A stretch of 9,711 nucleotides of DNA from Candidatus Harrisonbacteria bacterium CG10_big_fil_rev_8_21_14_0_10_44_23 (GCA_002773475.1 PFBB01000034.1:3564-13274), one strand, 5' to 3'; positions 1 through 5,022 are shown, numbered from the stretch's first letter. Notes: a model not told the origin generated them from the sequence alone. A program made the numbers and translations.

Positions 1-8
1 AGGGGGCG

Positions 9-590
9 GTGAGAGAGTTGCTGGAAGTCTTGTCAGGAATTTTCCTGGTTGCAGCCTTCTTCCCCTACATCACAGGGATCGTAAAGAAGGAAACTCAACC
101 GGCGAAGGCCTCGTGGTTGATCTGGGTCGTTCTCGACTTCATAACCTTAGCCGGTATGTATGCGGCGGATGTGATCAACGGCCAGATCGTAGGAGCTACT
201 ATCGGCTCAACGGTTGTCGCAGTGCTTGCGCTGCACTTCGGTAAGCCGGGTTGGACGAAGTTGGATCTGAGCTGCCTGCTTGGGGCAGCGGCTGGATTTA
301 TACTTTGGCGAGTGCTAGATAGCCCCTTGATGGGGATATTGGTGAGCCAGGGCATCAACTTCCTAGGATCTGTCCCGACTGTCGTGTCGGCATGGGAATA
401 CCCCAATAGAGAGAGTCGGGGGACATGGATCCTTTTCTGGTTCTCTTGCGTGTTCACGGTCGCCTCCGTAAGACGATGGAGTCTGGAAGGTGCCGTTCAG
501 CCTATTACGTTTTTCTTGATTGGAAGCGCGATGCTCTACGTGGTTCTCTTGCGTCCTTGGTTGAGAAATCTCGTTCCTCGAGATGTATAG
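9..590 (+). CDS. PQ-loop-like multi-pass membrane protein, unknown substrate
   Basis: The 193-residue protein is almost entirely hydrophobic, with about seven predicted membrane segments. It looks internally duplicated. In the first half, P19-Y20 and the loop KKETQPAKASW (26-36) precede a helix. In the second half, P123 and the loop EYPNRESRGTW (130-140) hold the equivalent place. Proline-containing loops of this kind, followed by T/S-W, recall PQ-loop/SemiSWEET-like small transporters, and similar uncharacterised proteins are frequent in CPR genomes. The substrate cannot be read from the sequence. The start is uncertain: GTG at 9 has a purine-rich AGGGGG directly upstream but almost no spacing, TTG at 18 is an alternative, and the frame stays open to the window edge. 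Codon use is GC-richer than in yvcK. It stops with TAG, 25 nt before a perfect terminator hairpin. Confidence 0.72.
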   Translation: MRELLEVLSGIFLVAAFFPYITGIVKKETQPAKASWLIWVVLDFITLAGMYAADVINGQIVGATIGSTVVAVLALHFGKPGWTKLDLSCLLGAAAGFILWRVLDSPLMGILVSQGINFLGSVPTVVSAWEYPNRESRGTWILFWFSCVFTVASVRRWSLEGAVQPITFFLIGSAMLYVVLLRPWLRNLVPRDV

Positions 591-615
591 AGGAGCTCCG
601 CCCCTCCCATCTTTG

Positions 616-650
616 CCCTCGGCGCGCTCTGCGCGCCGAGGGTTATTTAT
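616..650 (+). terminator. Intrinsic terminator after the PQ-loop-like gene
   Basis: There is a perfect 12-bp GC-rich stem (616-627 with 631-642) and a 3-nt TCT loop. The tail TTATTTATTT is on the plus strand. The minus side has no T-run, so it mainly serves the rightward gene. The tail abuts the stop codon of the convergent leftward gene at 651. Confidence 0.8.
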
Positions 651-1124
651 TTAAATTTCGAGTTTTCTTGCCCAAGGGTCAGCTATTATCCATTTGCCTC
701 CTAGATTTATTTCGAGCCACTGGTGAATAAAAGGACGGAGTAATCTATATTTGTGGCGAATGTCCTTTTCTTTGAAGTAGCCGCTTTTTATCAGGAGTGA
801 GTGTAGAAGATAATTTTGCATATTGCAGGTTAGGTATCCGCTTTTCTTGTTGAAAGCACTGCCGAAGGCGCGCCAAATTCTTAAAAAATTTTGTCGTCTG
901 CCTCCTTTGTATTGAGCAGTGATGAGGTTAAAGGCATTAATTAGAAATTCTTTTGAGGATTTGGATTGGCCCTTGAGGAAAACTAAGTGCTTTTCCCATG
1001 GATTTGGCATTTTTTTTGGAGCATAGGGGCGTCGAAAGCCAAAATAAGGCACCACTAAACGGGCGCCGATTGCGGCGATGAAGACGTAAACTAACAAAAT
1101 TATTACAATGTTTTCCCAAAGCAT
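651..1124 (-). CDS. Transglutaminase-like (Cys-His-Asp) membrane-anchored protein
   Basis: With the ATG at 1124 this is a 157-aa protein. One N-terminal membrane anchor (about residues 4-22) is followed by a basic linker and a C-terminal domain. The domain has three spaced motifs: YLTCNMQN (Cys100) leading a helix, FIHQWLEINLGGKW (His134), and IIADPWAR (Asp149). That order, with Cys at a helix start, H-x-W-x-E on a strand and D-P-W on the next strand, is the signature of transglutaminase-like cysteine-protease folds. The target could be a peptide or amide bond at the cell surface; this is inference. The frame runs upstream to 1196, but that extension crosses the hairpin at 1149-1181, so the internal ATG is preferred. 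There is no SD; an extended -10 lies 7 nt upstream, suggesting a leaderless mRNA. The stop is TAA, inside the T-rich tail of the opposing terminator. Confidence 0.68.
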   Translation of the reverse strand: MLWENIVIILLVYVFIAAIGARLVVPYFGFRRPYAPKKMPNPWEKHLVFLKGQSKSSKEFLINAFNLITAQYKGGRRQNFLRIWRAFGSAFNKKSGYLTCNMQNYLLHSLLIKSGYFKEKDIRHKYRLLRPFIHQWLEINLGGKWIIADPWARKLEI

Positions 1125-1131
1125 TTCCAAG

Positions 1132-1140
1132 ATGATAACA
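1132..1140 (-). promoter_or_regulatory. Extended -10 element of the transglutaminase-like gene
   Basis: The minus strand reads TGT TATCAT, an extended -10 with 5/6 matches to TATAAT, ending 7 nt before the ATG at 1124. Initiation would then fall at or next to the start codon. This fits the missing SD and supports choosing 1124 over 1196. Confidence 0.5.
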
Positions 1141-1148
1141 TATTCAAA

Positions 1149-1181
1149 CGCCCCCGGCCCGCGAAATGCGGGGCGGGGGCG
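1149..1181 (-). terminator. GC-rich terminator hairpin downstream of the 4-TM protein gene
   Basis: A 14-bp stem with one mismatch (1149-1162 with 1168-1181) has a 5-nt loop. It begins 4 nt after the TAG stop of the leftward gene at 1186. The tail CGTTTGAATA is only weakly T-rich. It insulates the 1186-1545 gene from the promoter at 1132. Confidence 0.7.
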
Positions 1182-1185
1182 ATTG

Positions 1186-1545
1186 CTAGTCGACAACTCC
1201 TTGGCTGTCGGCGTAGATTAGCGCCAGAATCGCCAGCACTGCTCCACCTGCGATGGGCAGAATGAAGGAGAGGGCTTCAAACGCTGTGGAGGAATGCTGG
1301 TTATGCACCAGCCAGAACCCAGCACCGATCACAGCGCAGGCTCCGAACATGGGAACCGCGCAGGTGGCAGTCTTGGGGAGCTCCTTGAGCACGGCCGGGA
1401 AGACCGCAAAGGAGAGGAGCCCGACCGCCAGCAACGCACTGGCAATCGGCTGGTAGCACAGGAAGGGGCAGAGCTCATCTTCGGCGAAGAGTGTTGCCAC
1501 GATGCCGACTGCCACGATGCCGACTAGCTAGAACACGATTTTCAT
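1186..1545 (-). CDS. Small 4-TM membrane protein with an in-frame amber codon at position 6
   Basis: The only good translation signal is AAAGGAGG at 1551-1558, 5 nt before ATG at 1545. From there the frame reads MKIVF, then TAG (1528-1530), then LVGIVAVGIVATLFAEDE and on without interruption to TAG at 1186: 119 codons counting the amber. The first hydrophobic segment spans the amber codon, so the frame looks like one gene rather than two. Three more hydrophobic segments follow (about residues 35-52, 61-80, 92-112), with several Cys (two in ELCPFLCYQ). No family was recognised. A shorter protein could start at GTG 1515 or GTG 1500, but neither has an SD. Alternatives are a nonsense mutation, a sequencing error, programmed readthrough, or reinitiation. 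A 15-bp tandem duplication lies just after the amber codon. Its GC-rich codons differ from those of its class A neighbours. Confidence 0.6.
1495..1524. repeat. 15-bp tandem duplication (2 copies)
   Basis: TGCCACGATGCCGAC occurs twice head to tail (1495-1509 and 1510-1524). It duplicates five codons (VGIVA) in the first membrane segment of the leftward gene, in frame, immediately after its amber codon. Confidence 0.9.
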
Positions 1546-1550
1546 TCGAT

Positions 1551-1558
1551 CCTCCTTT
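1551..1558 (-). promoter_or_regulatory. Shine-Dalgarno AAAGGAGG fixing ATG at 1545
   Basis: AAAGGAGG sits 5 nt before ATG 1545. Because this SD is strong and no other lies near the later GTG codons, it argues that the gene begins upstream of the in-frame TAG at 1528-1530. Confidence 0.8.
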
Positions 1559-1567
1559 ACTACCTTG

Positions 1568-1596
1568 AAAATACATTTTTATTCAGTAAAAGACAA
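1568..1596 (-). promoter_or_regulatory. Candidate sigma70-type promoter for the 4-TM gene
   Basis: The minus strand has TTGTCT (1591-1596), a 17-nt spacer, then TATTTT (1568-1573). Each box matches consensus at 4/6. The -35 box overlaps the T-tail of the preceding terminator. Transcription would start near 1560, giving a short leader that contains the SD. Confidence 0.4.
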
Positions 1597-1627
1597 CCCC
1601 GACGCTCGCGTAAGGCGAGGTCGGGGT
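1587..1627 (-). terminator. Terminator after the 2-TM protein gene
   Basis: The hairpin pairs ACCCCGAC (1596-1603) with GTCGGGGT (1620-1627) and CTCGC (1605-1609) with GCGAG (1615-1619), with a single bulged G and a GTAAG loop. The minus-strand tail TTGTCTTTT follows. It begins 10 nt after the TAG of the 1638-1994 gene. Confidence 0.8.
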
Positions 1628-1637
1628 GGGTGCTTGG

Positions 1638-1994
1638 CTAGGGCCAAGAGAAAAACTCAGCTGCTTTCTCTGCTTCCTTCCTCCGAAACTCTCTCATGTG
1701 TTTTTTGGTTGGGTAGATGCACCTCCACCACAGATAGCTAACAAGGTTTGTCAGCGTCACGATTATCGCAATGACGCTGGCGGCGAAGAGGTAGAGAAGG
1801 AACGCTCCGACTTCGTTTGAGAGATCGGAGTTGCTCTCGGCAACGAATGCCGCCGAGATTATCAGCACGGCCAGTCCGGCGATAGCGACACCAGCAGAAA
1901 TGGCCATTCTGACATTGGCCGAGTTGGCCCTTTCGATCTGCTGGTAGCGGAGCAAGGCCTTGGTGCTGTGCTCTAGAGGCGGCTTGTTTCTCAT
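1638..1994 (-). CDS. Small protein with two membrane segments, unknown
   Basis: The 118-aa protein has a polar N-terminus (residues 1-29), a hydrophobic segment (30-51), a short acidic linker AESNSDLSNE (52-61), a second long hydrophobic segment (63-88), and a basic charged C-terminal tail with RCIYPTKKHMREFRRKEAEK (91-110). Short loop and tail charges suggest both ends are cytoplasmic. No family was recognised. The start is fixed by AGAAAGGAGGC placed 3 nt (4 nt from the GGAGG core) before ATG 1994; the frame continues to 2120 but only through the upstream terminator, which is not credible as coding. It is a single-gene unit between two related hairpins. Codon use is GC-richer than in class A genes, and the stop is TAG. 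Confidence 0.7.
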   Translation of the reverse strand: MRNKPPLEHSTKALLRYQQIERANSANVRMAISAGVAIAGLAVLIISAAFVAESNSDLSNEVGAFLLYLFAASVIAIIVTLTNLVSYLWWRCIYPTKKHMREFRRKEAEKAAEFFSWP

Positions 1995-1997
1995 GCT

Positions 1998-2008
1998 GCC
2001 TCCTTTCT
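1998..2008 (-). promoter_or_regulatory. Extended SD AGAAAGGAGGC (start at 1994)
   Basis: This 11-mer is one of four identical copies in the window. AGAAAGGAGG is fully complementary to a 16S 3' tail of the CCUCCUUUCU type, which is longer than the usual SD match. It moves the start 126 nt inside the longest open frame. Confidence 0.8.
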
Positions 2009-2040
2009 GGGTTAATAGTAGGTTGATGTTTAAGAAATGC

Positions 2041-2075
2041 ATAGCCCCGACCCACGTAAGTGGCGTCGGGGCTAT
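2041..2075 (-). terminator. Terminator hairpin overlapping the alaE-like stop codon
   Basis: An 11-bp outer stem (2041-2051 with 2065-2075) and a 4-bp inner stem (CCAC/GTGG) have one bulge and a GTAA loop. The TAG stop (2072-2074) is part of the stem. The T-tail is poor (GCATTTCTT). It shares CCCCGAC...GTAA...GTCGGGG with the hairpin at 1596-1627. Confidence 0.7.
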
Positions 2076-2515
2076 TCGGTTTGGGGTTGCGGTTGAGTAT
2101 GTGTCTTTTTCTTGATCCACTCTAAGATGATGCCGAGCGGTCGCCCGAAGACAACTCCAGCGCCAAAGGTCAAAAGCAGACCGACAAGAATTGTCTTGCT
2201 TTGAATGCCGGCCAGCCGTGGCGCGACCATATAAAGTGGTCCTTGGAAGAGAACGAAGACAATGCAGTCTCCAAACATTCTCTTCCAGAATCCGTCGGAG
2301 TCTGCATGGAGGAGCTTGTAGTAGACTGTGTCACGGAGAATGACGTAGAGCCAGCTGGTGAGGATGTTGATGCCGAAGCTAATGAGACGAGACCAAAAGA
2401 CTTTATCCATAGTCTCTCCCCTAACTATCTCCACCAGACCGCCGGTAGGGATCGAGAGAAATGCCATCGTCAAGGAGGCGGCTATCAGCTCCCGACGACG
2501 TGAAGTCAGGACCAT
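2072..2515 (-). CDS. alaE: AlaE-family (L-alanine exporter-like) membrane protein
   Basis: The 147-aa protein matches the known pattern of E. coli AlaE, a small inner-membrane L-alanine exporter. Recalled shared elements are a first hydrophobic segment with an acidic residue (GGLVEIV, 25-31), SRLISFGINILTSWLY (42-57, AlaE has SRL...NIL..W.Y), RD (61-62), and D83 with FVLFQGPLY (87-95, AlaE YVTFQSPVY), then a final hydrophobic segment. About four membrane segments are expected, as in AlaE. The family role is alanine efflux; the substrate here is inferred. A Gln/Pro tail (TQPQPQTE) follows a KKK anchor. The start at ATG 2515 is set by AGAAAGGAGGC 5 nt (4 nt from the final C) upstream; the frame extends to 2677 only by running into yvcK on the other strand. 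It is a single-gene unit, divergent from yvcK, and the stop is TAG. Confidence 0.75.
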   Translation of the reverse strand: MVLTSRRRELIAASLTMAFLSIPTGGLVEIVRGETMDKVFWSRLISFGINILTSWLYVILRDTVYYKLLHADSDGFWKRMFGDCIVFVLFQGPLYMVAPRLAGIQSKTILVGLLLTFGAGVVFGRPLGIILEWIKKKTHTQPQPQTE

Positions 2516-2519
2516 GTTG

Positions 2520-2530
2520 GCCTCCTTTCT
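2520..2530 (-). promoter_or_regulatory. Extended SD AGAAAGGAGGC (start at 2515)
   Basis: This identical 11-mer ends 4 nt before ATG 2515. It decides the AlaE-like start, 162 nt downstream of the longest open frame's first start codon. Confidence 0.8.
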
Positions 2531-2592
2531 GATTTGTAGGGTACTGGAAGGCCATGGGATTATCAAGGGTCGATTTTTTTCTGCAATTAATA

Positions 2593-2598
2593 TATCAT
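2593..2598 (+). promoter_or_regulatory. Candidate -10 box of yvcK
   Basis: TATCAT (5/6 to TATAAT) ends 7 nt before the ATG at 2606, and no SD is present. This suggests a leaderless or nearly leaderless yvcK mRNA. No convincing -35 box is seen. Confidence 0.45.
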
Positions 2599-2605
2599 AG
2601 ATGAT

Positions 2606-3589
2606 ATGAATATCTTTAAAAATAAGAAGGTGGTTGTTTTGGGTGGGGGCACCGGAAGCTATATGGTGCTTTCCCATTTAAAAAATCATGTTGATGATAT
2701 ATCTGCCATTGTAAATATGGTGGATGATGGTGGCTCGACTGGAATCTTGCGGGATGAGTTGGGGGTTTTGCCTCCAGGAGATGTAAGGCAGTGTTTGGTG
2801 GCGCTTTCACCAGAGACAAGCCAATTGCGAGAGCTTTTTAAGTATCGCTTTAGCGAAGGCGGGCTAAGGGGACATAGTTTTGGAAATCTGTTTCTAACGG
2901 CTCTAGAAAAACTTGGTAATGATTTTGGGGCAGCAGTAAAGACTGCTGGCGAATTGCTCCAAATTCGGGGTAGAGTGGTCCCCGTTACCTTAGACAATGT
3001 GCGTCTACGGCTAAAGACCAAAAACGGAGGGGTGATTGCTGGAGAGGGGGTGATCGACAAAATGGTGTTTGCCCCGAAGGAAAAACCGAGCGTGTTTATT
3101 GAGCCAAAGGCAACAATAAACCCCGAAGCCAAAAAAGCGATAAAAGAAGCCGACTTAATTGTGATAGCTCCTGGTAGTCTGCACACTTCGACCCTACCCG
3201 CTCTTTTGGTTGATGGCGTGGTTAAGGCGATTAAGAAAAGTAAGGCGCCAGTGGTTTATGTAGTTAATATGATTGCAACTAAGGGGCAGACTGATGGATA
3301 TAATGTGCACGATTTTATTAATGAGATTGAAAAACATGGGAAAACTAACTTTATTGATACGGTGGTGTACAACACTATTCGCCCGCCAAAAGACATATTA
3401 GATTTATATGCCAGCGAGGATGGTCACTGGATAGACATCAATTTAAACAAATTAGCCAACTCTCCTTATCGGATTATTGGTGAGGCGATGTTGTCAGAAA
3501 GCGCGCTAAAGAAAGGCTTAATTCGGCACGATGGAGAAATTGTTGCTCGAGTAATTACCAGCCTTCTCCGCGGAGACCTAAGGGTTTAG
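2606..3589 (+). CDS. yvcK: YvcK-family protein (CofD-like, gluconeogenesis/cell-envelope factor)
   Basis: The 327-residue length is usual for the family. Visible motifs are the N-terminal nucleotide-binding loop VVVLGGGTGSY (9-19), MVDDGGSTGILRDELG (39-53), PPGDVRQCL (56-64), GHSFGNLF (89-96) and LIVIAPGSLHTS (184-195). This is the Rossmann-like fold shared with CofD (2-phospho-L-lactate transferase), but in bacteria without F420 the YvcK branch is not a known transferase. In Bacillus subtilis YvcK is needed on gluconeogenic carbon sources, influences cell shape through the cell-wall machinery, and binds UDP-GlcNAc. No rapZ (yvcJ) or whiA (yvcL) neighbour is present, so the classical cluster is broken here. 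ATG 2606 has no SD. The stop TAG overlaps the stop of the convergent Gmad2 gene. Codon use is AT-rich. Confidence 0.93.
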   Translation: MNIFKNKKVVVLGGGTGSYMVLSHLKNHVDDISAIVNMVDDGGSTGILRDELGVLPPGDVRQCLVALSPETSQLRELFKYRFSEGGLRGHSFGNLFLTALEKLGNDFGAAVKTAGELLQIRGRVVPVTLDNVRLRLKTKNGGVIAGEGVIDKMVFAPKEKPSVFIEPKATINPEAKKAIKEADLIVIAPGSLHTSTLPALLVDGVVKAIKKSKAPVVYVVNMIATKGQTDGYNVHDFINEIEKHGKTNFIDTVVYNTIRPPKDILDLYASEDGHWIDINLNKLANSPYRIIGEAMLSESALKKGLIRHDGEIVARVITSLLRGDLRV

Positions 3590-4122
3590 AAAAGGATAGG
3601 AATTTCTAGGGCGTCATCATTTTCTGGCAAGCCAGAAGCGTTGGACTTTTTTAGGATAAGCGAGCCGGTATTTTTGTAGCTCGGCTTTTTAAACTCTAGT
3701 GTTGCAGTGAAGGGAACAAAATCTTCGCTCATCCAATCGGTTTGAGCGGTGGCGTAGCCTTCGGCAATAATTAGCCCGTCCCAATCAACTAAAACAACAG
3801 GAAAGGTGGCTTCAAAAAACCAGTATCCCCTAGCCTCTCCGGAAATTGTTAGTGGGCTGGAAACAGTTTGATTTGGTCGAGGATTATCTAAGCGGATTAA
3901 GTCTGATTTCTCCAGCTCGTTTCCAATCTCTTCGGTGAAGGTCTGATCACCAGATCGGCATTGGCGAGGATAGCTTTCCATAACGGGATTGCCGGCATCA
4001 GCGCATTCTTGAAAACTTGTTATTTTAACTGGCTCAGGTTGGGGCGTTTTTTTGGATAAATAAATCCAGCCGATCACAAAGGCGGCGATGGCTATCAGGA
4101 TGATTATGATTAGTCGCTTCAT
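3586..4122 (-). CDS. Membrane-anchored Gmad2 immunoglobulin-like domain protein
   Basis: The 178-aa protein starts with a signal anchor (MKRL then hydrophobic 4-22) and a Pro-rich linker (27-33). Next comes a short two-cysteine block, FQECADAGNPVMESYPRQC (38-55, Cys40 and Cys55), which could form a disulfide outside the cell. The C-terminal part (about 78-178) has the Gmad2 pattern: SPLTISGEARGYWFFEATFPVVL (89-111) and ATAQTDWMSEDFVPFTATLEF (124-144), a beta-sandwich domain of exported bacterial proteins. The role is unknown; a cell-surface or germination-like matrix protein is suggested by family name only. Its TAA stop overlaps the yvcK TAG by convergent 4-nt overlap. ATG 4122 has no SD; an extended -10 lies 9 nt upstream. 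Confidence 0.85.
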   Translation of the reverse strand: MKRLIIIILIAIAAFVIGWIYLSKKTPQPEPVKITSFQECADAGNPVMESYPRQCRSGDQTFTEEIGNELEKSDLIRLDNPRPNQTVSSPLTISGEARGYWFFEATFPVVLVDWDGLIIAEGYATAQTDWMSEDFVPFTATLEFKKPSYKNTGSLILKKSNASGLPENDDALEIPILF

Positions 4123-4131
4123 ATGAGTTTA

Positions 4132-4140
4132 ATAATACCA
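4132..4140 (-). promoter_or_regulatory. Extended -10 element of the Gmad2 gene
   Basis: The minus strand reads TGG TATTAT, an extended -10 with 5/6 matches, ending 9 nt before ATG 4122. The untranslated leader would be at most a few nucleotides. Confidence 0.5.
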
Positions 4141-4156
4141 GAACTATGAAAGGTTG

Positions 4157-4185
4157 TTCCCGGGCCGCCTGAGGCGGCCCGGGAA
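4157..4185 (-). terminator. Perfect GC hairpin after the unknown 157-aa gene
   Basis: A 13-bp perfect stem (4157-4169 with 4173-4185) has a 3-nt loop. It begins directly after the TGA stop at 4186-4188. The following minus-strand tail (CAACCTTTC) is weak in T, so termination efficiency is uncertain. Confidence 0.65.
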
Positions 4186-4659
4186 TCAGTCGAGAAGATA
4201 GGGCTGATACACGATGGGTGTCCTATCGTAACGCCAAAAGGAAGTTGCGCCAATGGCCCTTTCGATCCTGCGTAGCGTCTCGGCGATTGAGATCCTAGTG
4301 AGGTCATCGCGCAGTGTCACCAGGGATTGTCCGTCCCAACTGGTGGCTAGTGCTCTATGAATATCTCTAGCAAGGGTTTGGCAACCGGCAAACCTCCAAA
4401 CGATCTCGAGATTTTGAAGATCAATCAGGAGAAGCTCGTCATCTCTCTCGATGTCAAACTCGTGGCCGAGCAAGGTGAACAAAGCGGTTGTTTTGTTAGG
4501 CACCGCATTGTCTGCATCGGCGATCTCGGGAACAATCACCACCCCGCCCTCTTCGTTGTAGGTGATGATCGAGATGTGAACCTCTATCTCCGCCACCCTC
4601 CGCACAAGAGGAACTGGGGCAATGGTGTGAATGTCGTCAATGAGAAACAGTCCTTCCAC
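4186..4659 (-). CDS. Hypothetical 157-aa cytoplasmic protein
   Basis: No family was recognised. It has no signal peptide or membrane segment. The N-terminal half alternates hydrophobic residues in a beta-rich manner (EVHISIITYNEEGGVVIVPEI, about 27-47), followed by an acidic strand region (EFDIERDDELLLIDLQNLEIVW). The C-terminal third is helical (RDDLTRISIAETLRRIERAIG) and ends in an aromatic tail. The GTG start at 4659 is supported by AGAAAGGAGGC 5 nt upstream. It is a single-gene unit, divergent from the zinc-ribbon operon, with which it shares about 100 nt of promoter region. TGA is the stop, one reason to exclude TGA recoding. It has GC-rich third positions, unlike the flanking Gmad2 gene. 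Confidence 0.7.
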   Translation of the reverse strand: MEGLFLIDDIHTIAPVPLVRRVAEIEVHISIITYNEEGGVVIVPEIADADNAVPNKTTALFTLLGHEFDIERDDELLLIDLQNLEIVWRFAGCQTLARDIHRALATSWDGQSLVTLRDDLTRISIAETLRRIERAIGATSFWRYDRTPIVYQPYLLD

Positions 4660-4664
4660 TTGTA

Positions 4665-4675
4665 GCCTCCTTTCT
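4665..4675 (-). promoter_or_regulatory. Extended SD AGAAAGGAGGC (GTG start at 4659)
   Basis: This third copy of the identical 11-mer ends 5 nt before GTG 4659 and supports a non-ATG start. Confidence 0.8.
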
Positions 4676-4684
4676 ATATTGGAA

Positions 4685-4711
4685 AGTATATTTTTTGCAT
4701 CAAATTGTCAA
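4685..4711 (-). promoter_or_regulatory. Leftward promoter of the divergent region
   Basis: A perfect TTGACA (4706-4711) lies 15 nt from TATACT (4685-4690, 5/6). With a 17-nt spacer the alternative -10 is TACTTT, a poorer match. It drives the 157-aa gene. Confidence 0.5.
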
Positions 4712-4717
4712 AGTTTT

Positions 4718-4746
4718 TTGACGTTAGGAATTTTTTGTTGTAATTT
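4718..4746 (+). promoter_or_regulatory. Rightward promoter of the zinc-ribbon operon
   Basis: TTGACG (4718-4723), an exact 17-nt spacer and TAATTT (4741-4746) form a plausible sigma70-type promoter. Its -35 lies only 6 nt from the leftward -35, so one bound factor could affect both directions. Confidence 0.5.
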
Positions 4747-4763
4747 ATCTTAGTCTTCATTTG

Positions 4764-4774
4764 AGAAAGGAGGC
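4764..4774 (+). promoter_or_regulatory. Extended SD AGAAAGGAGGC (TTG start at 4780)
   Basis: This fourth copy of the 11-mer, and the only one on the plus strand, lies 5 nt before TTG 4780. It identifies a short gene and its rare start codon. Confidence 0.75.
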
Positions 4775-4779
4775 AGGGA

Positions 4780-5022
4780 TTGCCTAGGCCTAAAATGGAG
4801 GGCCGAGCGGATTTCTGCGAATGTGGGGGCCCGCCAACCCAAGGGGGATTTCCCTCGGAAAGAATCTGCTTGGCTTGCGGTGAGCGGTGGTATTTGAATC
4901 ACTGCTGGAACTGCAAGTAGTCGATTGATAGTCGGAGCTGTGAGAGAGAAACAGACACTGGATGGTACATCTGCGCCTGGTGCGGTGCAGGAAAACCAAC
5001 CCAGAGGAGGAAAGCATGCTGA
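4780..5022 (+). CDS. Cysteine-rich zinc-ribbon protein interrupted by an in-frame amber codon
   Basis: From TTG 4780 the frame gives 46 residues to TAG at 4918-4920, then 33 more codons to TGA at 5020-5022. The first part has C13-x-C15, C30-x2-C33 and HCWNCK (C42-x2-C45). After the amber come C54, then GWYICAWCGAG (C65-x2-C68), and a final Cys. The CWNC...GWYICAWCG pair looks like one zinc ribbon split by the stop. The second part has no ATG, GTG or TTG in frame, so only readthrough could translate it. The full-length frame ends with TGA overlapping by 7 nt the ATG of the next gene, a normal coupled-operon junction. The role is unknown; small ribbons often bind nucleic acid or protein. Alternatives are a 46-aa complete protein, a nonsense mutation, or a sequencing error. 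Confidence 0.6.

Noticed and set aside
588..590. Complete reassignment of TAG to an amino acid
   Set aside because: TAG is the last codon before terminators at 588, 1186, 1638, 2072 and 5280, and ends yvcK and the DEAD-box gene; readthrough there would enter hairpins or antisense sequence.
1125..1196. N-terminal extension of the transglutaminase-like protein to 1196
   Set aside because: These codons lie in the terminator hairpin at 1149-1181 and give an Arg/Pro-rich segment; ATG 1124 has an extended -10 and starts just before a membrane anchor.
2516..2677. N-terminal extension of the AlaE-like protein to 2677
   Set aside because: It would run over the yvcK start on the other strand; the strong SD at 2520-2530 marks ATG 2515.
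4186..4188. Alternative code with TGA as glycine
   Set aside because: TGA ends the 157-aa gene directly before a terminator and is the stop of the full-length zinc-ribbon frame; no class A frame contains TGA.
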